Positions 25,398 through 35,600 of a stretch of DNA of 64,000 bases are shown here, piece by piece (the stretch's first letter is position 1; each line of letters begins with the position of its first letter). A program made the translations under genes and the position numbers. This stretch comes from Halomonas beimenensis (GTDB lineage Bacteria > Pseudomonadota > Gammaproteobacteria > Pseudomonadales > Halomonadaceae), in NCBI RefSeq assembly GCF_002549795.1, contig NZ_CP021435.1, forward strand, positions 2,728,001 to 2,792,000, read 5' to 3'. The notes below the pieces were generated by a model that made no database searches, was not told the origin of the DNA, and was given only the letters and a program-made list of their open reading frames with translations.

Positions 25398-26666
25398 ATG
25401 ACACCAATAATGAGCCTCGTCGGCATGGCAACCCTGATCGCCATCGCCCTGATCTTCTCCACCAACCGTCGCGCCATCCGCCTGCGCACCGTGGGGGGCG
25501 CCTTCGCCATCCAGGCCGGCCTCGGCGCCTTCGTGCTCTACGTGCCCGCCGGCCAGGTGGTGCTCAAGAGCGTTTCCGACGCCGTGAGCCAGGTGGTGCT
25601 CTATGCCAACGACGGCATCGACTTCCTGTTCGGCGGCCTGGCCAACGTGGAGGCCACCGGCTTCGTCTTCGCCATCAAGGTGCTGCCGGTCATCATCTTC
25701 TTCTCCTCGCTGACCGCGGTGCTCTACTACCTGGGCATCATGCAGTGGGTGATCCGGATCCTCGGTGGCGCCCTGCAGAAGGCACTGGGCACCTCGCGCA
25801 CCGAATCGCTGTCGGCCACCGCCAACATCTTCGTCGGCCAGACCGAGGCGCCGCTGGTGGTGCGGCCCTTCATCGCCCGCATGACGCCCTCGCAGCTGTT
25901 CGCGGTGATGTGCGGCGGCCTGGCCTCGGTGGCCGGCTCGGTGCTGGCCGGCTACGCGGCCCTGGGCATCCCCATGGAGTACCTGGTGGCGGCCTCCTTC
26001 ATGGCCGCTCCCGGGGGCCTACTGTTCGCCAAGCTGCTGATGCCCGAGACCGAGACCCCGGCCGATGACATGGCCGAGGCAGAGGAACGCCTCGACGCCG
26101 AGGAGCACCACCCCAGCAACGTCCTGGACGCCGCCGCCGCCGGCGCCTCCTCGGGCCTCAACCTGGCCGCCAACGTGGGCGCCATGCTGCTGGCCTTCAT
26201 CGGCCTGATCGCCCTGCTCAACGGCATCCTCGGCGGGGTCGGCGGCTGGTTCGGGGTCGAGTCGCTGAGCCTGGAGATGATCCTCGGCTGGGTCTTCGCC
26301 CCCCTGGCCTTCCTGCTCGGCGTCCCCTGGGAGGAGGCGACGCTGGCCGGCTCCTTCATCGGCCAGAAGCTGGTAGTGAACGAGTTCGTGGCCTATATCA
26401 ACCTGGCGCCCTACATCGACGGCGAGCAGGTGGTGGCCGCCACCGGTCAGGCGATGTCCGCCCACACCATGGCGATCCTGTCCTTCGCCCTGTGCGGCTT
26501 CGCCAACCTCTCGTCCATCGCCATCCTGCTCGGCGGCCTGGGCAGCATCGCGCCGACCCGGCGCCACGACATCGCCCGCTTCGGCCTCAAGGCCGTGCTG
26601 GCCGGGACCCTCTCCAACCTGATGTCCGCCACCATCGCCGGCTTCTTCATCGCCCTCGGGGCCTGA
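25398..26666 (+). CDS. nupC: NupC-family concentrative nucleoside transporter, copy 2
   Basis: A 422-residue CNT transporter with the same motifs as copy 1 ([32 protein letters not shown]). Differences cluster at the N-terminus, in a variable loop near residues 208-230 and at a few helix positions. The start is set at the ATG at 25398; the upstream frame from 25329 would add 23 unlikely residues across the promoter. As first gene of the deo operon it probably imports deoxynucleosides, although NupC proteins usually take both types. Confidence 0.93.
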   Translation: MTPIMSLVGMATLIAIALIFSTNRRAIRLRTVGGAFAIQAGLGAFVLYVPAGQVVLKSVSDAVSQVVLYANDGIDFLFGGLANVEATGFVFAIKVLPVIIFFSSLTAVLYYLGIMQWVIRILGGALQKALGTSRTESLSATANIFVGQTEAPLVVRPFIARMTPSQLFAVMCGGLASVAGSVLAGYAALGIPMEYLVAASFMAAPGGLLFAKLLMPETETPADDMAEAEERLDAEEHHPSNVLDAAAAGASSGLNLAANVGAMLLAFIGLIALLNGILGGVGGWFGVESLSLEMILGWVFAPLAFLLGVPWEEATLAGSFIGQKLVVNEFVAYINLAPYIDGEQVVAATGQAMSAHTMAILSFALCGFANLSSIAILLGGLGSIAPTRRHDIARFGLKAVLAGTLSNLMSATIAGFFIALGA

Positions 26667-26722
26667 ACCGGCCAGCGCCGCGGTCACCCCGCGGCGCCCC
26701 ATTCACCGCATAGGACACCCTC

Positions 26723-27499
26723 ATGACCGACATCGAACGCGCCGCCCGTCAGGCCCTGTCCCTGATGGACCTCACCAGCCTCAACGACGACGACACCGAC
26801 GCCAGCATCGAGGCATTGTGCCAGCGGGCCAAGACCCCGGTGGGCACCCCGGCCGCGGTCTGCGTCTACCCACGCTTCATCGTCCCGGCCCGCCGCGCGC
26901 TGACCGCCCATCGGCTCAACGGCACCGTGAAGATCGCCACGGTCACCAACTTCCCGCACGGCCACGACGACGTCATGGCCGCCGCCCGGGAAACCCGCGA
27001 GGCGGTGGCCTCCGGTGCCGACGAGGTGGACGTGGTCTTCCCCTATCGCGCCCTGATGGCGGGCGACGAGGCCGTGGGCCGCGAGCTGGTGGAGATGTGC
27101 AAGGCCGCCTGCGGCGACGCCACCCTCAAGGTGATCCTCGAGACCGGCGAGCTCGAGGATCCGGCGCTGATCCGCCGCGCCGCGGAGCTGGCCGTGGAAG
27201 GCGGCGCCGACTTCCTCAAGACCTCCACCGGCAAGGTCGCGGTGAACGCCACCCTGGAGGCCGCCGAGACCCTGCTCGAGGTGATCCGCGACAGCGGCCG
27301 GGACGTCGGCTTCAAGGCCGCCGGCGGGGTGCGCACCGCCGAGGACGCCCAGGCCTACCTGCAGCTGGCCGAGCGCGTCATGGGCGGAGCCTGGGTCGAC
27401 CGCGACCACTTCCGCTTCGGCGCCTCGGGCCTGCTCGACGACCTGCTGCTGACGCTGGGCGCCCTCGGCGGCGGCGCCGCCGCCGAGGGCGACTACTGA
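26723..27499 (+). CDS. deoC: Deoxyribose-phosphate aldolase
   Basis: A 258-residue class I aldolase that splits 2-deoxyribose 5-phosphate into acetaldehyde and glyceraldehyde 3-phosphate. The Schiff-base lysine is in FLKTSTGK (near residue 172), the proton-relay lysine in [11 protein letters not shown] (near 205), and the start [12 protein letters not shown] matches the E. coli enzyme. The stop overlaps the deoA start by one base (TGATG), showing coupling. Confidence 0.95.
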   Translation: MTDIERAARQALSLMDLTSLNDDDTDASIEALCQRAKTPVGTPAAVCVYPRFIVPARRALTAHRLNGTVKIATVTNFPHGHDDVMAAARETREAVASGADEVDVVFPYRALMAGDEAVGRELVEMCKAACGDATLKVILETGELEDPALIRRAAELAVEGGADFLKTSTGKVAVNATLEAAETLLEVIRDSGRDVGFKAAGGVRTAEDAQAYLQLAERVMGGAWVDRDHFRFGASGLLDDLLLTLGALGGGAAAEGDY

Positions 27500-28827
27500 T
27501 GCTGCCCCAGGAGGCCATCCGCGCCAAGCGCGACGGTCGGGCCCTGCCGGCGGCGACAATCCGCGAGCTGGTCGAGGGCATCGGCGACGGCGGCCTCTCC
27601 GACGCCCAGGTCGGCGCCCTGGCCATGGCCATCTACCTGCAGGGCATGGACGCCGCCGAGACGGTGGCGCTCACCGAGGCCATCCGCGACTCCGGGGAGG
27701 TGCTCGACTGGTCCGACCTCGACCTGCCCGGCCCGGTGCTCGACAAGCACTCCACCGGCGGCGTGGGCGACCTGGTTTCGCTGGTGCTCGGCCCCTGGGT
27801 CGCCGCCTGCGGCGGCCACGTGCCGATGATCTCCGGTCGCGGCCTGGGCCACACCGGCGGCACCCTGGACAAGCTCGAGGCGATCCCCGGCTACTCGGTC
27901 ACCCCCGATACCGCCACCTTCCGCCGCCTGGTCAAGGACGTCGGGGTGGCGATCATCGGCCAGACCGGCCGCCTGGCTCCGACGGACAGGCGCCTCTACG
28001 CGGTGCGCGACGTCACCGCCACCGTGGAGTCGCTGCCGCTGATCGTCTCCTCCATCCTCGGCAAGAAGCTGGCCTGCGGCCTCGATGCCCTGGTCATGGA
28101 CGTCAAGGTGGGCAGCGGGGCCTTTATGCCCACGGCGGAAGCCTCCAGGGAACTCGCTAGCACGATTGCCGAGGTGGCGAGTCAGGCCGGAACTTCCACG
28201 ACCGCCTTGCTGACCGACATGAGCCAGCCGCTGGCGCCCTGCGCCGGCAATGCCGTGGAGGTCCGCGAGGCGCTGGCCGTGCTCACCGGCGAACGCCGCG
28301 ACGGCCGCCTGCTGACGGTGACCCGGACGCTGGCCGCGGAGATGCTGCTGGCCGGCGGCCTGGCCGCGGACCGCGACGCCGCCCAGGCCCGTCTCGACGA
28401 GCGACTCGCCTCGGGGGCGGCCGCCGAGCGGTTCGCACGCATGGTGGCCGGCCTCGGCGGCCCCAGCGACCTGCTCGAGGCCGCCGACCGCCACCTGCCC
28501 ACCGCCCCGGTGGTGCGCGAGGTGCGGGCCGAGCGTGCCGGCCACCTGCGACGGATGGATACCCGGGCCCTGGGTCTGGCCGTGGTGGAACTCGGCGGCG
28601 GGCGCCGCGCCCCCGATGATCCCGTCGACCCGGCGGTGGGCCTGACCGGCATCGCCGCGCTGGGCGATCGCCTCGCGGCCGGCCAGCCCCTGGCCACCGT
28701 CCACGCCCGCAGCGAGGACGACGCCGAGCGCGCCGAGCGCCAGCTGCTGGCCGCCGTCGAACTCGGCGAGACGCCGGCGCCCGCGCCTACACTGATACAG
28801 GACATCATCCGCCGGGAGGCCCCATGA
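27499..28827 (+). CDS. deoA: Thymidine phosphorylase
   Basis: A 442-residue pyrimidine nucleoside phosphorylase that converts thymidine or deoxyuridine and phosphate to base and deoxyribose 1-phosphate. The signature [21 protein letters not shown] lies at about 114-134; [11 protein letters not shown] near 83-93 binds phosphate; the C-terminal alpha/beta domain is present. The ATG at 27499 overlaps the deoC stop, and the 3' end overlaps deoB by 4 bp. Size equals the E. coli enzyme. Confidence 0.95.
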   Translation: MLPQEAIRAKRDGRALPAATIRELVEGIGDGGLSDAQVGALAMAIYLQGMDAAETVALTEAIRDSGEVLDWSDLDLPGPVLDKHSTGGVGDLVSLVLGPWVAACGGHVPMISGRGLGHTGGTLDKLEAIPGYSVTPDTATFRRLVKDVGVAIIGQTGRLAPTDRRLYAVRDVTATVESLPLIVSSILGKKLACGLDALVMDVKVGSGAFMPTAEASRELASTIAEVASQAGTSTTALLTDMSQPLAPCAGNAVEVREALAVLTGERRDGRLLTVTRTLAAEMLLAGGLAADRDAAQARLDERLASGAAAERFARMVAGLGGPSDLLEAADRHLPTAPVVREVRAERAGHLRRMDTRALGLAVVELGGGRRAPDDPVDPAVGLTGIAALGDRLAAGQPLATVHARSEDDAERAERQLLAAVELGETPAPAPTLIQDIIRREAP

Positions 28828-30101
28828 CACGTGCGCTCGTCCTCGTCCTCGACTCCTTCGGCATCGGCGCCACCCCCGACGCCGCGGCCTTCGGCGATGC
28901 CGGGGCCGACACCCTGGGCCACATCGCCGAGGCCTGCGCCAAGGGTCAGGCCGATCTCGTTCAGGGCCCCGAACACGGCCCTGGCCCCGCCGCGGGCGCT
29001 ACACGCCAGGGCCCGCTGAAGCTGCCCAACCTCGGCCGGCTGGGCCTCTTCCATGCCCACCGGGAGAGCACCGGCACCTGGGCCGACGGCGTCACCCCGC
29101 CCGAGACGGTGGCCGGCGCCTACGGCCATGCCCGGGAGATTTCCTCGGGCAAGGACACTCCCTCGGGCCACTGGGAGCTCGCCGGGGTGCCGGTGTGCTT
29201 CGAGTGGGGCTATTTCACCCAGCGCGAGCACAGCTTCCCGAGCGAGCTGCTCCAGGCGCTGATCCGCGAGGCCGAGCTGCCCGGGGTGCTGGGCGACTGT
29301 CATGCCTCCGGGACCGAGATCATCGCCCGGCTGGGCGAGGAGCACGTGCGCACCGGCGAACCCATCGTCTACACCTCGGCGGACTCGGTGTTCCAGATCG
29401 CCGCCCACGAGGAGACCTTCGGCCTGGCGCGGCTCTACCGGGTGTGCGAGATCGCCCGGCGCCTGCTCGAGCCCTACAACATCGGCCGGGTGATCGCCCG
29501 CCCCTTCACCGGCGACGACGCCGCGAGCTTCGCCCGCACGGCCAACCGCCGCGACTACAGCGTCGAGCCGCCCGCGCCCACGGTGCTCCAGAAGCTCCAT
29601 GACGACGGCGGTCAGGTGGTGGCCATCGGCAAGATCGCCGACATCTACGCCCACTGCGGCATCTCCCAGACGATCAAGGCCAGCGGCCACGAGGCCCTGT
29701 TCGACGCCACCCTCCAGGCCCTGGAGACCGCGGGCGAGCGCACCCTGATCATGACCAACTTCGTCGACTTCGACATGGTCTACGGCCACCGTCGCGACGT
29801 GGCCGGCTACGCCGCCGCCCTGGAGGCCTTCGACACCCGCCTGCCGGAGCTGCTCGAGCGGCTCGAGGACGACGACCTGCTGGTGATGACCGCCGACCAC
29901 GGCTGCGATCCCACCTGGACCGGCACCGATCACACCCGGGAGCACGTTCCGGTGCTGGCCGTCGGCGCCGGGCTGGCGCCCGGCTCGCTGGGGGCCCGGG
30001 CCAGCTTCGCCGACATCGGCCAGAGCCTGGCCCGCCACTTCGGCCTGCCGCCCATGGACGACGGCGAGAGCTTCCTGCCCGACCACGACACGGAGAACTG
30101 A
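28824..30101 (+). CDS. deoB: Phosphopentomutase
   Basis: A 425-residue alkaline-phosphatase-superfamily enzyme that interconverts (deoxy)ribose 1- and 5-phosphates. Metal ligands are visible in [15 protein letters not shown] (Asp10) and [22 protein letters not shown] near 353-374; the phosphothreonine is in [12 protein letters not shown]. Compared with E. coli DeoB (407 residues) it carries a Gly/Pro/Ala-rich insertion of about 18 residues near 50-68, just before [13 protein letters not shown]. It links the deoA and deoD products to deoC. Confidence 0.95.
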   Translation: MTRALVLVLDSFGIGATPDAAAFGDAGADTLGHIAEACAKGQADLVQGPEHGPGPAAGATRQGPLKLPNLGRLGLFHAHRESTGTWADGVTPPETVAGAYGHAREISSGKDTPSGHWELAGVPVCFEWGYFTQREHSFPSELLQALIREAELPGVLGDCHASGTEIIARLGEEHVRTGEPIVYTSADSVFQIAAHEETFGLARLYRVCEIARRLLEPYNIGRVIARPFTGDDAASFARTANRRDYSVEPPAPTVLQKLHDDGGQVVAIGKIADIYAHCGISQTIKASGHEALFDATLQALETAGERTLIMTNFVDFDMVYGHRRDVAGYAAALEAFDTRLPELLERLEDDDLLVMTADHGCDPTWTGTDHTREHVPVLAVGAGLAPGSLGARASFADIGQSLARHFGLPPMDDGESFLPDHDTEN

Positions 30102-30105
30102 CACG

Positions 30106-30840
30106 ATGGCGACTCCCCATATCCAGGCCGAGCGCGGCGACTTCGCGGATACCGTGCTGATGCCCGGCGACCCGCTGCGCGCCCAGTACATCGCCGAGAC
30201 CTACCTCGAGGACGTGCGCCAGGTGAACCGCGTGCGCAACATGTACGGCTACACCGGCACCTATCGGGGCCGCGAGATCTCGGTGATGGGCCACGGCATG
30301 GGCATCCCCTCGGTGTCCATCTACGCCAAGGAGCTGATCACCGACTACGACGTGAAGCGGCTGATCCGGGTCGGGTCCTGCGGCGCGGTGCGCGACGACG
30401 TGGCGGTGCGCGACGTGGTGATCGGGCTGGGCGCCAGCACCGATTCCGGGGTCAACCGCACCCGCTTCCTCGGGCACGACTTCGCCGCCGTGGCCGACTT
30501 CGAGTTGACCCGCCACGCCGTGGACGCCGCCGCCGCCCAGGGCGTGCCGGTCAAGGTGGGCAACCTCTTCTCGGCGGACCTCTTCTACAACCCCGATCCG
30601 AACCTCATCGAGACTCTCCGCCGCTACGGCATCGTCGGCGTGGAGATGGAGGCCGCCGGCCTTTACGGCGTGGCCGCCGAGTTCGGCGCCCGAGCCATGA
30701 CCATCTGCACGGTCTCCGACCACATCGTCAAGGGCGATTCCCTGTCCAGCGACGAGCGCGCCACCACCTTCGACGAGATGATGACCATCGCCCTGGATGG
30801 CGTGCTGCGCGACGACGCGACCGGGGAGGCGCTCTCATGA
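30106..30840 (+). CDS. deoD: Purine nucleoside phosphorylase, DeoD type
   Basis: A 244-residue hexameric-type PNP. Conserved features are the N-terminal [32 protein letters not shown] near 88-95 (phosphate site), [11 protein letters not shown] near 179-189 and the catalytic Asp in CTVSDH near 203-208. It cleaves purine (deoxy)nucleosides to base and pentose 1-phosphate for DeoB. It is 4 bp after deoB and overlaps cdd by 4 bp. Confidence 0.96.
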   Translation: MATPHIQAERGDFADTVLMPGDPLRAQYIAETYLEDVRQVNRVRNMYGYTGTYRGREISVMGHGMGIPSVSIYAKELITDYDVKRLIRVGSCGAVRDDVAVRDVVIGLGASTDSGVNRTRFLGHDFAAVADFELTRHAVDAAAAQGVPVKVGNLFSADLFYNPDPNLIETLRRYGIVGVEMEAAGLYGVAAEFGARAMTICTVSDHIVKGDSLSSDERATTFDEMMTIALDGVLRDDATGEALS

Positions 30841-31262
30841 GCGAGGCCATCGAGCGCGACATCGTCGAGGCGCTGATCGCCGTCCGCGACCGGGCCTATG
30901 CGCCCTACTCCGCCCATCCGGTGGGCGCCCTGGTGGTCAGCGAGAGCGGGAGGCGTTACACGGGCGCCAACGTCGAGGTGGCCCACTACAAGGGGATCTG
31001 CGCCGAGGCCTCGGCCATCGCCGCCCTGGCCAGCGCCGGGGAGCGCGAGCTGCGCGAGGTCTACGTGATCGGGCCCGGCGAGCACCTGTGCACGCCCTGC
31101 GGCGACTGCCGCCAGCGCATCCGCGAGTTCGCCACCGCCGAGACGCGCATCCGGGTGGTCGACGCCGAGGGCCGGCTGCTCAGGCGCTACACCATGAACG
31201 AGCTGCTGCCGGACTCCTTCGGCCCAGAGAACCTCGGCCGTTCCTCGACCCTGGGCGACTGA
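30837..31262 (+). CDS. cdd: Cytidine deaminase
   Basis: A 141-residue homotetrameric-type cytidine deaminase. Zinc ligands and the catalytic Glu are in CAEASA (near 57-62) and CTPCGDCRQ (near 84-92). It deaminates cytidine and deoxycytidine to the uridine forms that DeoA can cleave, completing the operon. The start ATG overlaps the deoD stop. A hairpin follows its stop codon. Confidence 0.95.
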   Translation: MSEAIERDIVEALIAVRDRAYAPYSAHPVGALVVSESGRRYTGANVEVAHYKGICAEASAIAALASAGERELREVYVIGPGEHLCTPCGDCRQRIREFATAETRIRVVDAEGRLLRRYTMNELLPDSFGPENLGRSSTLGD

Positions 31263-31270
31263 GCCGACCC

Positions 31271-31300
31271 GGCACCGCCGGGGCTCATCCCGGCGGTGCC
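31271..31300. terminator. Strong hairpin at the end of the deo operon
   Basis: A perfect 12-bp stem (31271-31282 with 31289-31300, GGCACCGCCGGG/CCCGGCGGTGCC) with a 6-nt loop starts 8 bp after cdd. No T run follows, so it may work as a 3' stabilising structure or a rho-assisted terminator. Confidence 0.65.
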
Positions 31301-31313
31301 GCTCCGGTATCGA

Positions 31314-31352
31314 CGTAGGCCGGATAAGCGAGCCTGCGAGTGCATCCGGCGG
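31314..31352. repeat. REP/BIME-like palindromic element
   Basis: CGTAGGCCGGATAAGCG at one end and TGCATCCGGCG at the other form an imperfect inverted repeat very like enterobacterial REP (PU) sequences. It lies directly after the deo-operon hairpin. A further partial motif, GGCGCTTATCCC, follows near 31382-31393. Only one full copy is apparent in this window. Confidence 0.5.
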
Positions 31353-31456
31353 ACTTGGCGTCGCGAGACTGGGGGATGCGCCGGCGCTTATCCCCTGCCG
31401 CAGAGCGGCTTTGGTAGACTGGAGCCCCGGGTTCGATCCACAGGAGACTCGTCACC

Positions 31457-31891
31457 ATGCCCTCCCCCGCCCTGGCCATCACCCGCACGCCCCTGGTCGC
31501 CGTCTACGGCACCCTGAAGCGCGGCCTGCGCAACCATCATTGGCTGGCGGGCGCCGACTACCTGGGCACGGATCGCCTGACCACGGTCACCCTCTTCGAT
31601 CTCGGCCCCTACCCCGGCGCCAAGGCCGAGCCGTCCTGGGGCGTCGAGGTGGAGGTGTTCCGGGTCGATGTCGCCCTGCTCGCCGGCCTCGACCGGCTGG
31701 AGGACTACCGGGTCCGCACGCCGCGGGCCGGCACCTATGACCGCGCCGTGCACACCACCGCCTTCGGTCCGGCCTGGCTCTACCTCTATCTCCACGACGT
31801 CGCCGGTTGCCCGGCGATCCGCGAAGGCGGCTGGCCGATCGCTCGTGCCGATCTCGGCGGCGACCGCACGGCGCCCCGCTACCATCCCTGA
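31457..31891 (+). CDS. Gamma-glutamylcyclotransferase-family (AIG2-like) protein
   Basis: A 144-residue protein with the fold signature VAVYGTLKRGLRNHHWL (13-29), which forms the substrate cavity, and LDRLEDYRVR near 78-87, whose Glu occupies the usual catalytic position. Family members release 5-oxoproline from gamma-glutamyl peptides or amines. The specific substrate is unknown. It has a CAGGAGA ribosome site. It starts after the REP-like element and is probably a separate unit with the small gene that follows 14 bp later. Confidence 0.78.
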   Translation: MPSPALAITRTPLVAVYGTLKRGLRNHHWLAGADYLGTDRLTTVTLFDLGPYPGAKAEPSWGVEVEVFRVDVALLAGLDRLEDYRVRTPRAGTYDRAVHTTAFGPAWLYLYLHDVAGCPAIREGGWPIARADLGGDRTAPRYHP

Positions 31892-31905
31892 CCACGGAGG
31901 ATGCC

Positions 31906-32226
31906 ATGGGCCGCCTCGTCTCATTGATCCTTGTCGCCGGCCTGGCCTATGGCGGGCTCTACCTGTATTACGGCTGGGCGGTGGAGCGAGCCGTCGAGGA
32001 CGCGCTCGCGGATCTCGGCCTGACGGCCCTGGAGGTGGAAGGCATCGCCTATGGCCCGTTGGCCCCCCTGACCGACGAGGCGACGATCTCCACCGAGGTC
32101 ACCTACCAGGGCGCCGCCGCCACGGTGGACCTGCGTCTGCACGGCCATCCGCTGGTCTCCGAGGAGCTGCGCCTGGAGATCGGCGCCCTGCAGGCGCTGC
32201 GGCTGAGGATCGGGGCGGGTCAGTGA
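31906..32226 (+). CDS. Small single-pass membrane protein, function unknown
   Basis: A 106-residue protein. Residues 5-24 (VSLILVAGLAYGGLYLYYGW) form a hydrophobic N-terminal helix, likely a membrane anchor or uncleaved signal. The rest is a soluble alpha/beta-looking domain (VERAVEDALADLGLTALEVEGIAYGPL). The start at 31906 has an ACGGAGG site; a longer upstream frame lacks one. I recognise no family. It lies 14 bp after the cyclotransferase-like gene and is probably co-transcribed. Confidence 0.6.
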   Translation: MGRLVSLILVAGLAYGGLYLYYGWAVERAVEDALADLGLTALEVEGIAYGPLAPLTDEATISTEVTYQGAAATVDLRLHGHPLVSEELRLEIGALQALRLRIGAGQ

Positions 32227-32609
32227 CCGACCGCAATCCCAAGGCTCTCTCGATACGCCTGGTCGAGCCCCGAAGGCGTATCGACGCCGAGCCTCCCGAT
32301 CCTCGCAGATAGAAGACGAGGAGCCAGCTATTCCGGCCACTCGCTAGCGTCAGGGTCCACTTCAGGTAGGCTTCCCCTCCTCCTCGGGTGAGACGTCCAC
32401 TCGAATCGCGACATCCAAGCCCCCCTCCGATGACAAGTGGCTAACCAGAGCGCCACCGGCTTGTCCAGGTCCTCCCTGTAAGTCACACGGGTTGATGCAG
32501 TCGGGTGAGCGACTAGACTCCACACTAAGTCTCTAGTCATCCATGTATTAAAAACATCATACCCGGCTTCTCGGCGTCACTGTGACATCACATCTTCACG
32601 GGGGTTACG
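32227..32609. other. 383-bp intergenic region before the giant gene
   Basis: It contains the hairpin at 32250-32284 and then DNA of lower GC than the surroundings. A small perfect palindrome GTCAC-T-GTGAC (32576-32586) lies just before the giant gene. Possible promoter boxes TAGTCA (32534-32539) and TCATAC (32557-32562) are weak. I see no convincing gene; a 70-codon minus-strand frame here has no recognisable family. Confidence 0.5.
32250..32284. repeat. Long inverted repeat/hairpin
   Basis: TCGATACGCCT (32250-32260) and AGGCGTATCGA (32274-32284) are perfect 11-bp arms around a 13-nt loop, 24 bp after the preceding gene. It could be a terminator without T run or a mobile palindromic repeat at the border of the lower-GC segment. 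Confidence 0.55.
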
Positions 32610-35600
32610 ATGGCTAACGATTCCAATTCTCAACATGACTACAATAATAATATCGATTGGGGAGCCGTAGGCCCTTCGGCATTCGCCACCAATGGCCGCC
32701 TGGCCTTGCACCGTCACCAGTATGAGCAGCCCTTCACCTACCGTTACGACGATGACGGCCACCTGAAGCCGGTTCGCGCCATCGGCAAGGTTCGACTGAG
32801 GGTTCAGGATGGATCCGGCAAGCCCCAGCCGGGGGCGCAGATGCGACTGCGGGTGATGAAATCGGGCGAGACCGTCAGCGAACGTACCGTCACGGCTGGT
32901 CCCACGGGCTATATCAGTGCCGATCTGCTGGAAGAGGCCGCAGAAGATACTCGGATCGCCGTCAGCCCGACGGTCGATGGCCAGCCGCGACACGACGGCG
33001 GCCTCGTGTTCGATGTCGGCTCCGGTGACCTGAGCCACGGGAGCGTGATAACGGTCTCCGACGAGGTCGATCGCTGGATGCCCGAAGGCCGGTTGGAAGG
33101 CGGAGCCTTCCTGACACCGCCGGATCCGGCCGATGTCGCCAACGCCCCCGAGTTGTTCAGCCCGCAGGTGATCCGCAGGAATGGCAATTGCGCGCTCGAT
33201 TTCACGGCAAGCGTCGAGACGCGTCAGTTCTACTTCAATCAGATCGTCCGCGTGGGTGAACCCGAGCTAGGGGAACGCGAAGCGCTAGCGGAAATGGCAG
33301 GCGAGCGTCGGCCGATCGCCGGCCCGATACCCTACGACTGGACGACCGCCAGCGAAAAGGGGGTCCACCAGCCATCATCGCCGACCCTTGGCCGGTTGAA
33401 CGTCTACAAGCAATCCTGGACACGGGTCGGGCATGGCCTGGGCCAGTTGTTGTACTCGCTGGCACTGGCACCGTGCGAGGAGACCAGGATTGCCATGATC
33501 GAATGGTCGCGGGAAGATCGCGCTCGACGTCGCGACCGGGCGACCGCCCGCGAGAGTCTCCAGCATGACATGCACCGGGATCGGGCCATCGAGGAAATCG
33601 TCGAGGGTACTGTCGATGAGGTGCAGCGTGGTGGAAGCAGCACCGTCCAGGGGGGAGGAGGCATCACCGGCGGTCTGGCCGGCATCGCCAAGGGCGTGCT
33701 CGGCTCGGTCGGTTTTAGCCTGGGCGGAAGTGCTGCGAGCTCGAGCAGTTTCAGCAGTGGCCATCGAGAGATCACTGCCAACACCTTGCAAAGCCTGATG
33801 GACAGCGTTGAGCAACGCAGCACGCGAGTCCGTTCGCAGCGCTCCATGGTCGTGACCCAGAGCCAGCAAGCCGAAACAGAGGATATTCGTACGCGCATCG
33901 TTCGTAACCATAATCGCAATCACGCGATGACCGTCGAGTACTTTCAGGTGCTCGAGCATTACAACGTACAAACCGAGCTGGTGGATCAGCTCGATGTGTT
34001 GATGATTCCCTATGAAGTGCCGACTGCGCTGTGGGATGACATACCTTCGTTCAGCAGTTTCGACCCACTAGGAGCGATGCGCACCTTGCGATTGCGCCTT
34101 AGCGATAGCGGCACGGAAGTCGTCAGCAGGATGACCGGTGCACATTGGAACCTGACCGTATACAACGAGAATCAACCGACGAATATCGATCGCTCGATCT
34201 TCATGGCCCGCGCGATAAACGAGGCCGTTGAGCGTGGCCTGGAAGCGTTGTCGACCCCGAACGAGATATCCCATCACGCCGAAATGATCGGGTACGATGC
34301 CTGGGTGCGTTTCACCAGCAAAGTCGAGAACTTCCTGGTTCACGAAGGTGGGTTCTCCCCCCATGAAGTCAACATCTCCGAAGATGGCGGGGTCTCGGTG
34401 AGGGGGAGTTGGTTGGGAACCACTGTCGATGCCGACGGGACCTACTCGGACGATACCATTTTTCGCCAGAACGTGCAGAACCTCGTCAGGCAAGTGATCA
34501 ATAACAGCATGGGCGGCTTGAGCTGGGTTCAGAGTTTCGCGCAATCCTCACTGATCAGCTGGCTAGACCGCTACTCGGATCGGCTCCGCGAGTTGATTCC
34601 CTCGGAATACCAGACTGGACTCGATGCCCTGTATCGCCTGGTCCACACTCCTGAAATCTATGAAGAAACTCGGCCGGAAATCACCGTATCCCGCTGGACG
34701 GTCGAGCTGCGTGAACCATGGAGAGCCGGCGTGTCACTCCTGGTGCATACCACCGAAGGCGGGACCGTTACCCTGCAACAGGATGACTCACGAGAAGCCT
34801 CGGCAGTGAGCGTGTTCACCTCACAACCGGTCCCGATCGCCAGCATTAGCGGGATCGAGGTGATGTTCTCACCGAAACAGGCCGTTGAATCCGAAGTGGT
34901 CGGAGTCGGAGAAACCATCGATAATGTTGGTGATGTCGCTAGAGAGGTGGCCGAATTCTTCGGCGGTAGCGATGATACTCCGTTCAAGGAACGGGTCTTC
35001 GAGGTGCAGAAATACAACTTGACGCGTCTGCGTGTCACCGCCCATACCGACCCCAGTGACGTGCTGCCCCGGCAGCGCAGTGTAGAGCTGATCGACCAGG
35101 TGGGATTGAGTGAAACCCTGAAGGGTGACTACCCGGCTTATGCCATCGACAGCCTCAACCCGGTGCGACCGGATATCATCCAGACCCGCACTCGGCGTTA
35201 TCAGGATTACAGCGCGCTCGAAGCACTGGCGCAGCATATCAAGTCCAATCGCATGGCCTATTTGCGTGCGCTGTGGTTGGGGGAGGATCCTGACCGCCGC
35301 GCCCTGCGTCTCGAACCCTTCAGCCACCCCTACGACCATGGGGATGGCCAGGTTCGGAATGTCCCCCTGTTGCAGCTGATCGAAAACAGGGCCGTGGGCG
35401 TCATGGGTAACCTCGTGGCGTTTCCCCTGCAAGTACAGGGGCAGCGGCTGCAAGCCGATGAAAGCCTTTCCGCCGCGACCTACTTGACGCTGGACGAGAT
35501 GCGGACCCAGAAGCTGATCAGCCTGCCGACAAGGGGCGTCTACGCCGAGACCCTGCTGTCCAAGTGCAACGCGACCGAAGTGCGCGATGTGGACCGTATG

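Noticed and set aside
32328..32540. 70-codon minus-strand frame in the gap before the giant gene
   Set aside because: No recognisable family, no clear ribosome site, and it lies in a lower-GC intergenic stretch; not enough to call a gene.
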